Shown one piece after another: positions 50,482 through 58,549 of a stretch of 64,000 nucleotides of DNA (positions are counted from its first letter, which is position 1; the number at the start of each line of letters is the position of its first letter). The DNA comes from Cereibacter sphaeroides (GTDB lineage Bacteria > Pseudomonadota > Alphaproteobacteria > Rhodobacterales > Rhodobacteraceae): the NCBI GenBank assembly GCA_003243455.1, contig QFQS01000001.1:310001-374000 (forward strand). The letters run 5' to 3'. The translations under genes and the position numbers were made by a program. The notes beneath the pieces are model-generated. The model did not search any database. It worked only from the letters and a program-made list of their open reading frames with translations, and was not told the origin of the DNA.

Positions 50482-52293
50482 ATGGCACGTGCACCCCTTC
50501 TTCAGCTCTCCGGTATCTCGCTCACCTTCGGCGGCGAACCCATCTTCGACGACCTCAGCCTTGTGGTTCAACCCGGCGACCGGGTTGCGCTGGTCGGCCG
50601 AAATGGCTCGGGCAAGTCCACCCTGATGAAGGTGATGGCAGGCCTTGTCGAACCCGACCGGGGCGAGCGTGTGGTGCCCGCAGGCGTCACCGTCGGATAC
50701 ATGGAGCAGGACCCCGACTTGTCCGCCTATGCGACGCTTGGCGACTATGCCGCCAGCGGCCTGCCCGAGGGCGAGCAATACCGCGTCGCGATGGTCGCCG
50801 AGGGGCTGAAATTCAATCCCGACACGCCCGTCTCCTCCGCTTCGGGCGGAGAGCGCCGCCGCGCCGCACTGGCCAAGCTGATGGCCGAGGCCCCCGAATT
50901 GATGCTGCTGGACGAACCTACCAACCATCTCGACATCCAGGCCATCGAATGGCTGGAATCCGAGTTGAAATCTACCCGCACGGCCTTCGTCCTGATCAGC
51001 CACGACCGCGCCTTCCTGCGTGCGCTGTCCAAGGCGACGCTCTGGATCGACCGGGGCGAGGTGCGCCGCCGCGAATCTGGCTTTGATGGATTCGAGGATT
51101 GGCGCGAAACCGTCTGGGCCGAGGAAGACGAGGCCCGCCACAAGCTGGACCGCAAGATCAAGGCCGAGGCGAAATGGGCGGTCGAGGGCATCAGCGCCCG
51201 ACGCAAGCGCAACCAGGGTCGCGTTCGCGCGCTGGCCGCGCTGCGCGAGGAACGCAGCAGCCAGATCCGCCGTCAGGGCACCGCCGCGCTGGAACTGGAA
51301 GCCGGGCAGCAATCCGGCAAGCGCGTGATCGAGGCCAAGGGCCTGAGCAAATCCTTCGGCGACCTGAAGATCGTGCGCGACTTTGACCTGCGCATCCTGC
51401 GGGGCGACCGCGTGGCCTTTGTCGGCCCGAACGGCATCGGCAAGACGACGCTGCTCAAGATGCTGACCGGAGAGATCGAACCTGACGAAGGCAAGGTCAC
51501 GCTGGGGACCAACCTTCAGATTGCCGTATTCGACCAGACCCGCGCGCAACTCGATGCCGATGCCAGCCTGTGGGACAACCTGACCAGCGACCCGCTGATG
51601 CGCGTCTCGGGTCAGTCCGATCAGGTCATGGTGCGCGGCATGCCGCGCCATGTCGTGGGATACCTGAAGGACTTTCTGTTCGACGAACGTCAGGTCCGCG
51701 CGCCCGTCCGGTCCTTGTCGGGCGGAGAAAAGGCGCGGCTTCTGTTGGCGCGGATCATGGCGCGGGAATCGAACCTGCTGATCCTGGACGAACCGACGAA
51801 CGATCTTGACGTCGAGACGCTGGACCTGCTGCAAGACATCCTTGGAGACTATGACGGCACTGTCCTGCTGGTAAGCCACGACCGCGATTTCATCGACCGC
51901 GTTGCCACGACGACCGTGGCGCTTGAGGGGCAGGGCAGGGCCACCGTCTATCCCGGCGGCTGGTCCGATTATGTATCGCAGCGCCCCTTGATCGAGACGT
52001 CGGTGGAGGTGCGCACATCGGTTTCTGCCGCACCTGCGGCAAAGACTGTCGTTCGCCGTGGCGCCGAGACGCTGAGCTTTACCGAGCGCAAGCGGCTCGA
52101 CTCTTTGCCCGACGTCATCGCGAAGCTTGAGACAGAGATTGCCAGGCTTGGCGATGCGCTTGCCGAAGACGGCCTCTTCACCCGCGACCCTGCGCGCTTT
52201 GCCAAGTTCAGCGCGGCCTTGACCGAGCGGCAGACCTCGCTCTCGGCCGCAGAGGACGAATGGCTGGCGCTGGAGCACAAGGCCGAGGGCTGA
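50482..52293 (+). CDS. ABC-F family ATPase (Uup-like)
   Basis: The 603-residue soluble protein has two ABC ATPase domains: Walker A GRNGSGKST and GPNGIGKTT, signatures ASGGERRRAALAKL and LSGGEKARLLLARI, and Walker B LMLLDEPTNHLD and LILDEPTNDLD. A linker rich in basic residues lies between them (KIKAEAKWAVEGISARRKRNQGRV). The C-terminal coiled coil (LPDVIAKLETEIARLGDAL) points to the Uup branch. ABC-F proteins act on ribosomes; Uup binds DNA or affects transposon excision and translation. No membrane domain is present. Confidence 0.9.
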   Translation: MARAPLLQLSGISLTFGGEPIFDDLSLVVQPGDRVALVGRNGSGKSTLMKVMAGLVEPDRGERVVPAGVTVGYMEQDPDLSAYATLGDYAASGLPEGEQYRVAMVAEGLKFNPDTPVSSASGGERRRAALAKLMAEAPELMLLDEPTNHLDIQAIEWLESELKSTRTAFVLISHDRAFLRALSKATLWIDRGEVRRRESGFDGFEDWRETVWAEEDEARHKLDRKIKAEAKWAVEGISARRKRNQGRVRALAALREERSSQIRRQGTAALELEAGQQSGKRVIEAKGLSKSFGDLKIVRDFDLRILRGDRVAFVGPNGIGKTTLLKMLTGEIEPDEGKVTLGTNLQIAVFDQTRAQLDADASLWDNLTSDPLMRVSGQSDQVMVRGMPRHVVGYLKDFLFDERQVRAPVRSLSGGEKARLLLARIMARESNLLILDEPTNDLDVETLDLLQDILGDYDGTVLLVSHDRDFIDRVATTTVALEGQGRATVYPGGWSDYVSQRPLIETSVEVRTSVSAAPAAKTVVRRGAETLSFTERKRLDSLPDVIAKLETEIARLGDALAEDGLFTRDPARFAKFSAALTERQTSLSAAEDEWLALEHKAEG

Positions 52294-52358
52294 TCACTTC
52301 GCTGCGATGGGCCGGTTCCAGCCGCCATTAATCAACGGTTTGGGCGGGAATAGGAGCA

Positions 52359-52378
52359 AGTGAACGCGTCGGTTCACT
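52359..52378 (+). promoter_or_regulatory. Dyad upstream of the outer-membrane barrel gene
   Basis: AGTGAAC-GCGTCG-GTTCACT is a perfect inverted repeat with 7-bp arms, 90 bp before the start of the barrel gene. It could be an operator or an mRNA hairpin; no T-tract follows, so it is not a clear terminator. Confidence 0.35.
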
Positions 52379-52467
52379 CTGCCTCTGGCTGATGTCCCCC
52401 ACAGTTCATAGGTCACTCCTGTTGCGTCGGCTCATGGCCGCCGCGAACACCTACAGGAGAAGAAAAA

Positions 52468-53058
52468 ATGAAGAATCTTGCATATGTCATCCTGGGATCT
52501 TCCCTGCTGGCGCCGATGGCGGCCATGGCAGGCGGCCCGGTCACGCCGGTGGAAGAGCCGGTCGTGGCAGCCCCGGTGATCGTTCAGGCAAGACCTGATG
52601 GCAACTGGACCGGCGGGTATGGGGGTTTGACGCTCGGCTATGCCGACATCGGTTCCAGCGGCGATTTCGAGAATGGTTCGGGCATGATCGGCGGTATCCT
52701 TGGTGGCTACCGCTATGACTTCGGGCAGGCGGTCGTCGGTGGTGAGATCGACTGGCAGAAGGCCGATATCGACCTTGCCAACAATACCGGCAGTCTCGAT
52801 TCACTCGGCCACGTAAAGCTGCAGCTTGGATATGACCTTGGCCGCACGCTGGTATACGGCACCGCCGGCTGGGCCTATGCCGACGCAAGCTCCGGCTCCG
52901 ACTGGGGTTATTTCGGCGGCGTGGGCGCCGATTATGCGGTAAACGACAGATGGGTGGTCGGTGGAGAGGTGCTGCAGCACCGCTTCGACGATTTCAACGG
53001 ATCGGGCCAGGGCTTTGACACCACGACCGTCAGTGCCCGGGTCAGCTACAGGTTCTGA
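52468..53058 (+). CDS. Outer-membrane beta-barrel protein (OmpA-like/porin-family, eight strands)
   Basis: The 196-residue protein has a Sec signal peptide (MKNLAYVILGSSLLAPMAAMAGG) and a short Pro/Val linker. The repeated pattern of alternating aromatic and glycine residues (GGYGGLTLGYADIG, GGILGGYRYDFGQAVVGGEIDW, GYDLGRTLVYGTAGWAYAD) ends in a C-terminal Phe (RVSYRF), as expected for a BAM substrate. AGGAGA lies ahead of the ATG. Specific function is not evident; most such proteins are small adhesins or structural barrels. A strong GNRA-type hairpin lies downstream. Confidence 0.85.
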   Translation: MKNLAYVILGSSLLAPMAAMAGGPVTPVEEPVVAAPVIVQARPDGNWTGGYGGLTLGYADIGSSGDFENGSGMIGGILGGYRYDFGQAVVGGEIDWQKADIDLANNTGSLDSLGHVKLQLGYDLGRTLVYGTAGWAYADASSGSDWGYFGGVGADYAVNDRWVVGGEVLQHRFDDFNGSGQGFDTTTVSARVSYRF

Positions 53059-53068
53059 TCGTCACTTC

Positions 53069-53090
53069 CGGGGCGCCGAAAGGCGCCCCG
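53069..53090 (+). terminator. Hairpin after the outer-membrane barrel gene
   Basis: CGGGGCGCC-GAAA-GGCGCCCCG is a perfect 9-bp stem with a GAAA tetraloop, 10 nt after the stop. No U-tract follows, so it may act as mRNA 3' protection as much as terminator. Confidence 0.6.
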
Positions 53091-53231
53091 GTGCCATAAG
53101 GCGTGGTTTTTCGTTCACAGATCATAAATCGCCGCCTGCGCATATTTCTGGCAATTGAACCTGCCATTGTTTCGCCAAAATGAACGATCATGCCTTTCGG
53201 ACTGAGTTAATCGGTCTGAACGGAGGTTATC

Positions 53232-53855
53232 ATGCCGATACTGCCAAGGCGCGCCCTGCTCGTCGCAGGTATTTCGGTCGTGATGCTGCTGGCTGCCTGC
53301 GGGGCCAAGTTCCGCACCTATTACGACAATTCGGTTCCGGCGGAAGTTTCGCGCGGCTGGCACATCAGCCAGGTCGCCGTCAGCGTTCCCGACAGCCTGA
53401 AGGTCAGCGAGGCGAAGTCATTGCTTCCTGCCGCCGACATCGTCTGGCGCGAGGATCCCGAGGGCGACCGCCGCCCGCAGGTCGCGGCAATCATCAAGAC
53501 CGCAGCCGAGCAAGGTTCCCGCACCCTTCGCGGCCCACGCGCCGTGCGGCTGGAGATCACCGTCTCACGCTTCCACGCGCTGACCTTCGAGGCTGAAAAG
53601 CGGATGGAGAACGCGGGCGTTCACAACGTCGATTTCACCATTCAGGCCGTCGATGCCGCCACCGGCGCTGTGCTGGCTGGCCCCGAAAAGATCGAGGCGG
53701 CTTTCCCCGCGCTCTCGGGCAAGGCCATGGCAGCCGCCCGCGCGCAGGGGCAGACGCAGAAATCGATGATCATCGCCCATACCAGCCGTGTCATCGCAGG
53801 CTGGCTCGGCGTAGGCCCGGACCCACGGGAAACCTTCACCCGGATGGGCGGCTAA
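53232..53855 (+). CDS. Rhodobacterales lipoprotein, probably DUF6778 family (paralogue of 22944-23654)
   Basis: The 207-residue protein has lipobox LLAAC (Cys23). In the mature part it repeats the motifs of the lipoprotein at 22944-23654: LKVSEAKSLLPAADIVWRE, RRPQVAAIIKTAA, GPRAVRLEITVSRFHALT and AGVHNVDF, followed by DAATGAVLAGPEKIEA. The shared order and spacing show common descent. It lacks the Pro/Met tail of the other copy. Function unknown. Its 3' end overlaps the convergent YjbR-like gene by 20 bases. Confidence 0.75.
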   Translation: MPILPRRALLVAGISVVMLLAACGAKFRTYYDNSVPAEVSRGWHISQVAVSVPDSLKVSEAKSLLPAADIVWREDPEGDRRPQVAAIIKTAAEQGSRTLRGPRAVRLEITVSRFHALTFEAEKRMENAGVHNVDFTIQAVDAATGAVLAGPEKIEAAFPALSGKAMAAARAQGQTQKSMIIAHTSRVIAGWLGVGPDPRETFTRMGG

Positions 53856-54192
53856 CCAGCGCCGCCTGCACCTTCTTCGGCAAGGCCCCTCGGATCAGGC
53901 GATAGCTTATGTCGATCCTGTCGCGCAGCTCGTCATCCGGGATCGAATGCCAGGGAATGCGCACCCAGCTTGCGTGAAAATACGGCGCGCGCTGTGCCCG
54001 GCCCATCTCGATCAGCAGCGCCGCCGTCTCGACATCCGGGCATTTCACCGCGACGCCATGATCTTCCATCGCGCCGACCACCGCGAACATCTTGCCGCCG
54101 ACCTTCCACGCGTCATGCCCTCCGCCCCATGGGTCAGAGTTTTCGGCGCCGGGCAGGGTGGCGCAATGGCGGTTCACCACGTCGCGGGTCAT
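53836..54192 (-). CDS. MmcQ/YjbR-family protein
   Basis: The 118-residue protein has the YjbR fold signatures: CATLPGAENSDPWGGGHDAWKVGGKMFAVVG, then CPDVETAALLIEMGRAQRAPYFHASWVRIPW and LRDRIDISYRLI. Family members bind DNA in some cases, but their job is not clear. The start at 54192 (MTRDVVNRHC) matches the family; the longer frame adds unrelated residues. It is a single gene, overlapping the previous lipoprotein gene tail to tail. Confidence 0.85.
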   Translation of the reverse strand: MTRDVVNRHCATLPGAENSDPWGGGHDAWKVGGKMFAVVGAMEDHGVAVKCPDVETAALLIEMGRAQRAPYFHASWVRIPWHSIPDDELRDRIDISYRLIRGALPKKVQAALVSRPSG

Positions 54193-54418
54193 GGCATCAG
54201 GATCGCATCGCAGTCTCCACACCACAAGCGGCTTGGCGCGGGGCACGGAACGCGCTAGAAGACGGGCCATGAAAACGGGCCGCATCATCATTTGCTGCAT
54301 TACCGGCTGACTTCCGTCAGGCGGGCCCGTCCTTTCGTTTCCATCCGTGAGCGAAGCCGGTCACCCCGCCGAAGGGATGAGAACGGTTGACCAAGGCCAG
54401 ACCCCAGGGCGAACGGAC

Positions 54419-55816
54419 ATGACGACGATCAGGCTCCCCAACACCGCGACGCGCACGAAAGAGGTCTTTGACCCCATCGATCCGAAAGACGTCCGCATGT
54501 ATGTCTGCGGCCCGACCGTCTATGATCGCGCCCATCTGGGCAACGCGCGGCCTGTGATCGTCTTTGACGTGTTGTATCGCCTGCTGCGCCATGTCTATGG
54601 CGAGCATCATGTCACCTATGTCCGCAACTTCACCGACGTCGATGATAAGATCAACGCCGAGGCGCAGCGCCGCCGCGACGCGGGCGACCCCCGCAGCCTT
54701 GAGGAACTGATCCGCGAGCGCACGGATGAGACCATCGCCTGGTATCACGCCGACATGGACGCGCTCGGCGCCCTGCGCCCGAACAAGGAGCCGCGCGCCA
54801 CGGAATTCATCGGCGCCATGATCGCGATGACCGAGGATCTGATCCGCAAGGGCCACGCCTATGAAAAGGAAGGCCACGTCCTGTTCCGCGTCCGCTCTTA
54901 CGCGGATTACGGCAAGCTGTCGGGCCGCTCGGTCGACGACATGATCGCAGGCGCAAGGGTCGAGGTCGCCCCGTTCAAGGAAGATCCTATGGATTTCGTC
55001 CTATGGAAGCCGTCGGACGATGACCTGCCCGGCTGGGCCAGCCCTTGGGGCCGCGGCCGCCCCGGCTGGCACATCGAATGCTCGGCCATGGCGCGCGACC
55101 TGCTTGGCGGCAGCTTCGACATCCACGGCGGCGGCATCGACCTGCAATTCCCCCACCACGAGAACGAAATCGCCCAAAGCCGCTGCGCCCACCCCGACGA
55201 GGGTTTTGCCAAGGTCTGGATGCACAACGAGATGCTGCAGGTCGAGGGGAAGAAGATGTCCAAGTCACTGGGCAATTTCTTCACCGTACGCGACCTTCTG
55301 GATCAGGGTGTCCCGGGTGAGGTGATCCGGTTCGTGTTCATGGGGACGCACTATTCCAAGCCGATGGATTGGACGGAAGAGAAGGCACGGCAGGCAACGT
55401 TAACATTGCGGCGTTTGCGAGGGCGCATCAAGACCCCAGAACTTCATACAAACGCCTTACCGCCCGCCGAATTTATTGAAGCAATTGCCGACGATCTGAA
55501 CGTCGCCGGCGCACTTGCGCTACTCTTGACCTATCGGTTTGATAGCGATGTTGCCGGTGCGCTGAATTTCCTCGGTATAGGTCTTAAAGAAAACTCTAAC
55601 GAGCTCTCCCACTTTGTGGATCGTCAGCTGCGCTCATGGGAAGGAGCGATCACGGTTGCGCGAGAAGTTGCAAAAAAAACAAGAGATTACACCGAAGTTG
55701 ATAGGATTAAATCTGCGCTTCTATCGGTGGGAGTCGAAGTTCGGATGACCAACGAAGGTATCGAACTTTTGCCAGGGCCAAATTTTGATCTCTCGCGATT
55801 GGAGGCGCTGCAGTGA
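54419..55816 (+). CDS. cysS: Cysteinyl-tRNA synthetase with a compositionally foreign C-terminal part
   Basis: CysS charges tRNA-Cys. The 465-residue protein has CGPTVYDRAHLGNAR (zinc Cys and HIGH), the zinc ligands in HIECSAMAR and FPHHENE, and KMSKSLGN. The start at 54419 (MTTIRLPNT) is the family start. From about base 55398 (residue about 327) to the stop, GC falls to about 49 percent by hand count over 55441-55800. Codons rare elsewhere appear (TTA, AGA, AGG, AAA runs). The break falls between the catalytic part and the C-terminal anticodon-binding helices, so the 3' third was probably replaced by recombination. The frame is intact and the enzyme should work. Confidence 0.93.
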   Translation: MTTIRLPNTATRTKEVFDPIDPKDVRMYVCGPTVYDRAHLGNARPVIVFDVLYRLLRHVYGEHHVTYVRNFTDVDDKINAEAQRRRDAGDPRSLEELIRERTDETIAWYHADMDALGALRPNKEPRATEFIGAMIAMTEDLIRKGHAYEKEGHVLFRVRSYADYGKLSGRSVDDMIAGARVEVAPFKEDPMDFVLWKPSDDDLPGWASPWGRGRPGWHIECSAMARDLLGGSFDIHGGGIDLQFPHHENEIAQSRCAHPDEGFAKVWMHNEMLQVEGKKMSKSLGNFFTVRDLLDQGVPGEVIRFVFMGTHYSKPMDWTEEKARQATLTLRRLRGRIKTPELHTNALPPAEFIEAIADDLNVAGALALLLTYRFDSDVAGALNFLGIGLKENSNELSHFVDRQLRSWEGAITVAREVAKKTRDYTEVDRIKSALLSVGVEVRMTNEGIELLPGPNFDLSRLEALQ

Positions 55817-55880
55817 TAAAAACTGGTTCTCGCTGTCTGCCCCTGTCGTCCTTCGACTTCAGAAAACTCGGGGCCATCGA
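55398..55880 (+). other. Low-GC tract spanning the 3' part of cysS and the next gap
   Basis: Sequence composition changes abruptly near 55398 and returns to normal near 55880, after the cysS stop. Over 55441-55800 I count 176 G+C in 360 bases, against roughly two thirds GC in the neighbouring genes. No insertion sequence, direct repeat or tRNA marks either edge. The following 185 bases up to cimA hold a GCCCGAGGC / GCCTCGGGC hairpin (55899-55920 region) and an unlikely 62-codon frame. Confidence 0.7.
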
Positions 55881-56065
55881 ATGACCTCCACCCCGTTCCA
55901 AAAGCCCGAGGCCGTCGCCTCGGGCGCTGCGACCGCCATCCGCTGTTCTGCCCGTGCGTCCGGCGCGATGGATAGCTGGTTGGCCTGCGCTTGCGCTCCG
56001 GCCAATCGGACCACCGGACTGTCCGCTAATCGGTCCGCAGGGCACCCGGATCGGATGGTCCGCCA

Positions 56066-57700
56066 ATGACCCGCGAACGTCTCTACCTCTTCGACACCAC
56101 CCTTCGCGACGGTCAGCAGACCCAGGGCGTCCAGTTCTCCGCCGCCGACAAGATCCTGATCGCTCGCGCGCTCGATGCGCTTGGCGTCGACTATATCGAG
56201 GGCGGCTGGCCGGGTGCGAACCCGACCGACAGCGAGTTCTTCCGCGAGGCGCCAAAGACCCGTGCCATCATGACCGCCTTCGGCATGACGAAGCGCGCGG
56301 GCCGCTCGGCCGAGAATGACGATGTGCTGGCCGCCGTGCTCGACGCCCGCACGCCTGCCGTCTGCCTCGTCGGCAAGACGCATGAGTTCCACGTCAAGAC
56401 CGCGCTCGGCGTCACGCTAGAGGAAAACCTCGAGTCTATCCGCGCCAGCATCCGCCACCTTGTCGCCAAGGGGCGGGAGGCGCTGTTCGACGCCGAGCAT
56501 TTCTTCGACGGCTACCGCGCCAATCCCGAATATGCGCTGTCCTGCCTCAAGGCTGCCCGGGATGAGGGCGCGCGCTGGATCGTGCTGTGTGACACCAACG
56601 GCGGCACCTTGCCCGCCGAAGTCGGCCGCGTAACAGCCGAGGTCATTGCGGCAGGCATCCCCGGCGACCGGCTGGGCATCCATTGTCATGACGATACCGG
56701 CAATGCCGTGGCCAATTCTCTGGCCGCCATCGACGCGGGCGCTCGGCAAGTGCAGGGCACGCTGAACGGTCTGGGCGAGCGTTGCGGCAATGCGAACCTG
56801 ACGACGCTGATCCCGACGCTGTTGCTCAAGGAACCTTACGCCAGCCGGTTCGAGACCCGCGTGACCTCTCAGGCGCTGGAAGGGCTGACGCGCATCAGCC
56901 GGATGCTGGACGACATCCTGAACCGCGTGCCACTGCGGGCGGCTCCTTACGTCGGCGCCTCGGCCTTTGCGCACAAGGCGGGGCTTCATGCCAGCGCCAT
57001 CCTTAAAGACCCTTCAACCTATGAACACGTCGCCCCCGACACCGTGGGGAACGAGCGTGTCATCCCGATGAGCAACCAGGCGGGCCAGTCGAACCTGCGC
57101 GCCCGGCTCGCCTCGGCGGGGATCGACGTCCCCGCGACGGATGCGCGCCTTGGCCGCATCCTCGATATCGTCAAGGAGCGCGAGGATCAGGGCTATGCCT
57201 ATGACGGCGCGCAAGCGAGTTTTGAACTGGTCGCGCGGCGCGAGTTGGGCCTTCTGCCCGAGTTCTTCGAGGTCAAACGCTATCGAGTGACTGTCGAGCG
57301 GCGGAAGAATAAGTATAATGAGATGGTGACTTTGTCCGAGGCGGTCGTCGTGGTGAAGATCGGCGATCACAAGATGCTGTCGGTCAGCGAAAGCATGGAC
57401 GAAATGGGCACCGACCGAGGCCCGGTCAACGCGCTGTCCAAGGCGCTGGCCAAGGATCTGGGCCCTTATCAGGCGGTGATCGACGACCTGAAGCTGGTCG
57501 ATTTCAAGGTTCGCATAACCCAGGGCGGCACCGAAGCCGTCACCCGCGTCATCATCGACAGCGAGGATAGCGAGGGCCATCGCTGGTCCACCGTCGGCGT
57601 CTCGCCCAACATAGTGGATGCGAGTTTCGAGGCGCTGCTCGACGCGATCAACTGGAAGCTTGTCCGCGACGTGGGCCGCCCGGCGCAGGTGGCCGAGTGA
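56066..57700 (+). CDS. cimA: Citramalate synthase CimA
   Basis: CimA condenses pyruvate with acetyl-CoA to (R)-citramalate, a threonine-independent route to 2-oxobutyrate and isoleucine. The 544-residue protein belongs to the LeuA/CimA family, with the catalytic start LFDTTLRDGQQTQGVQFSA, metal-binding HCHDDTGNAVANSLAAIDAGA and LNGLGERCGNANLTTL. The C-terminal LeuA dimer regulatory domain is present (YRVTVERRKNKYNEMVTLSEAVV), so feedback by isoleucine is likely. The next gene starts with GTG overlapping its stop. Confidence 0.92.
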   Translation: MTRERLYLFDTTLRDGQQTQGVQFSAADKILIARALDALGVDYIEGGWPGANPTDSEFFREAPKTRAIMTAFGMTKRAGRSAENDDVLAAVLDARTPAVCLVGKTHEFHVKTALGVTLEENLESIRASIRHLVAKGREALFDAEHFFDGYRANPEYALSCLKAARDEGARWIVLCDTNGGTLPAEVGRVTAEVIAAGIPGDRLGIHCHDDTGNAVANSLAAIDAGARQVQGTLNGLGERCGNANLTTLIPTLLLKEPYASRFETRVTSQALEGLTRISRMLDDILNRVPLRAAPYVGASAFAHKAGLHASAILKDPSTYEHVAPDTVGNERVIPMSNQAGQSNLRARLASAGIDVPATDARLGRILDIVKEREDQGYAYDGAQASFELVARRELGLLPEFFEVKRYRVTVERRKNKYNEMVTLSEAVVVVKIGDHKMLSVSESMDEMGTDRGPVNALSKALAKDLGPYQAVIDDLKLVDFKVRITQGGTEAVTRVIIDSEDSEGHRWSTVGVSPNIVDASFEALLDAINWKLVRDVGRPAQVAE

Positions 57701-58467
57701 GCATCGAGGCCTGCGCGGCCCTGGTCGCGCGGGGCGACCCCGACCGTTTTGCCGCCGTCATGGCCGCGCCAGTTGCCGCGCGGGAACGGCTGCTTCCGCT
57801 CTACGCCTTCAACCTCGAAGTCGCCCGCGCGCCCTGGGTAACGCAGGAACCCATGATCGCCGAAATGCGCCTGCAATGGTGGCGCGACACGGTCGAGATG
57901 ATAGGGCAGGGCGCAACACCCCGCGCACACGAGGTCGCAGGTCCGCTGGCGCAGCTGGTGTCAGAAGCGGGCTTGCCGCTCGACGTCATGGACCGCCTGA
58001 TCGAAGCCCGCCGCTGGGACATCTACCGCGACCCCTTCGCCGATCAGGCGGCCTTCGACGACTATCTGGAAGATACCGGAGCGGGCCTGATGTGGCTGGC
58101 CGCAAAGGCCACTGGCGCGCCCGCGCAAGCGGAGTCTGTGGCACGGGATGCCGGTTGGGCCGCAGGTCTTGCCGGTTTCCTGCGCGCCGTGCCGGAATTG
58201 GAGGCGCGGGGGCGCATCCCGCTTTCGGACCGATCAGACCTCGCGATTTCCGCCTTGGCGGGCAGGGGCCTCATGCGGTTGCAAAGGGCGCGGGCAAATC
58301 GGGTCGCCGGGATGTCGCCTTACGCTTTCCTCGCGGGCTGGCAAACCGGCAGGCTGCTGCGTCAAGCTCAGCAACGCCCCGAATTGGTGATCGAGGGCGG
58401 TCTTGGCATGTCGGATTTCGCGCGCAAGGGCGGGCTTTTGTGGGCACAGCTGACCGGAAGCTGGTAG
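57697..58467 (+). CDS. Squalene/phytoene synthase-family protein (NDUFAF6-like)
   Basis: The 256-residue helical protein starts with GTG overlapping the cimA stop. It has the isoprenoid synthase fold (LLPLYAFNLEVARAPWVTQEPMIAEMRLQWWRDTVEM) and a second conserved segment DYLEDTGAGLMWLAA. The Asp-rich motifs DxxxD of true squalene and phytoene synthases are absent. It therefore looks more like NDUFAF6, the complex I assembly factor of mitochondria and alphaproteobacteria, than an active prenyl transferase. A complex I role is inferred from homology, and coupling to cimA gives no clue. Confidence 0.8.
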   Translation: MSIEACAALVARGDPDRFAAVMAAPVAARERLLPLYAFNLEVARAPWVTQEPMIAEMRLQWWRDTVEMIGQGATPRAHEVAGPLAQLVSEAGLPLDVMDRLIEARRWDIYRDPFADQAAFDDYLEDTGAGLMWLAAKATGAPAQAESVARDAGWAAGLAGFLRAVPELEARGRIPLSDRSDLAISALAGRGLMRLQRARANRVAGMSPYAFLAGWQTGRLLRQAQQRPELVIEGGLGMSDFARKGGLLWAQLTGSW

Positions 58468-58549
58468 CGTCACGCCATCGGCAATAGCGGGAAAGCAGAA
58501 GCCGGGCACAGCCTCTGAAAGCGGTGGCAGATTCGCGCCGCCGAAACGT

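Noticed and set aside
50335..52278. A 647-codon frame antisense to the ABC-F gene
   Set aside because: Shadow frame; the ABC-F protein on the plus strand has all expected motifs.
55881..56069. A 62-codon frame between cysS and cimA
   Set aside because: No ribosome binding site, it contains a perfect hairpin and imperfect CGGTCCGC-like repeats, and it overlaps the cimA start. It is probably not translated.
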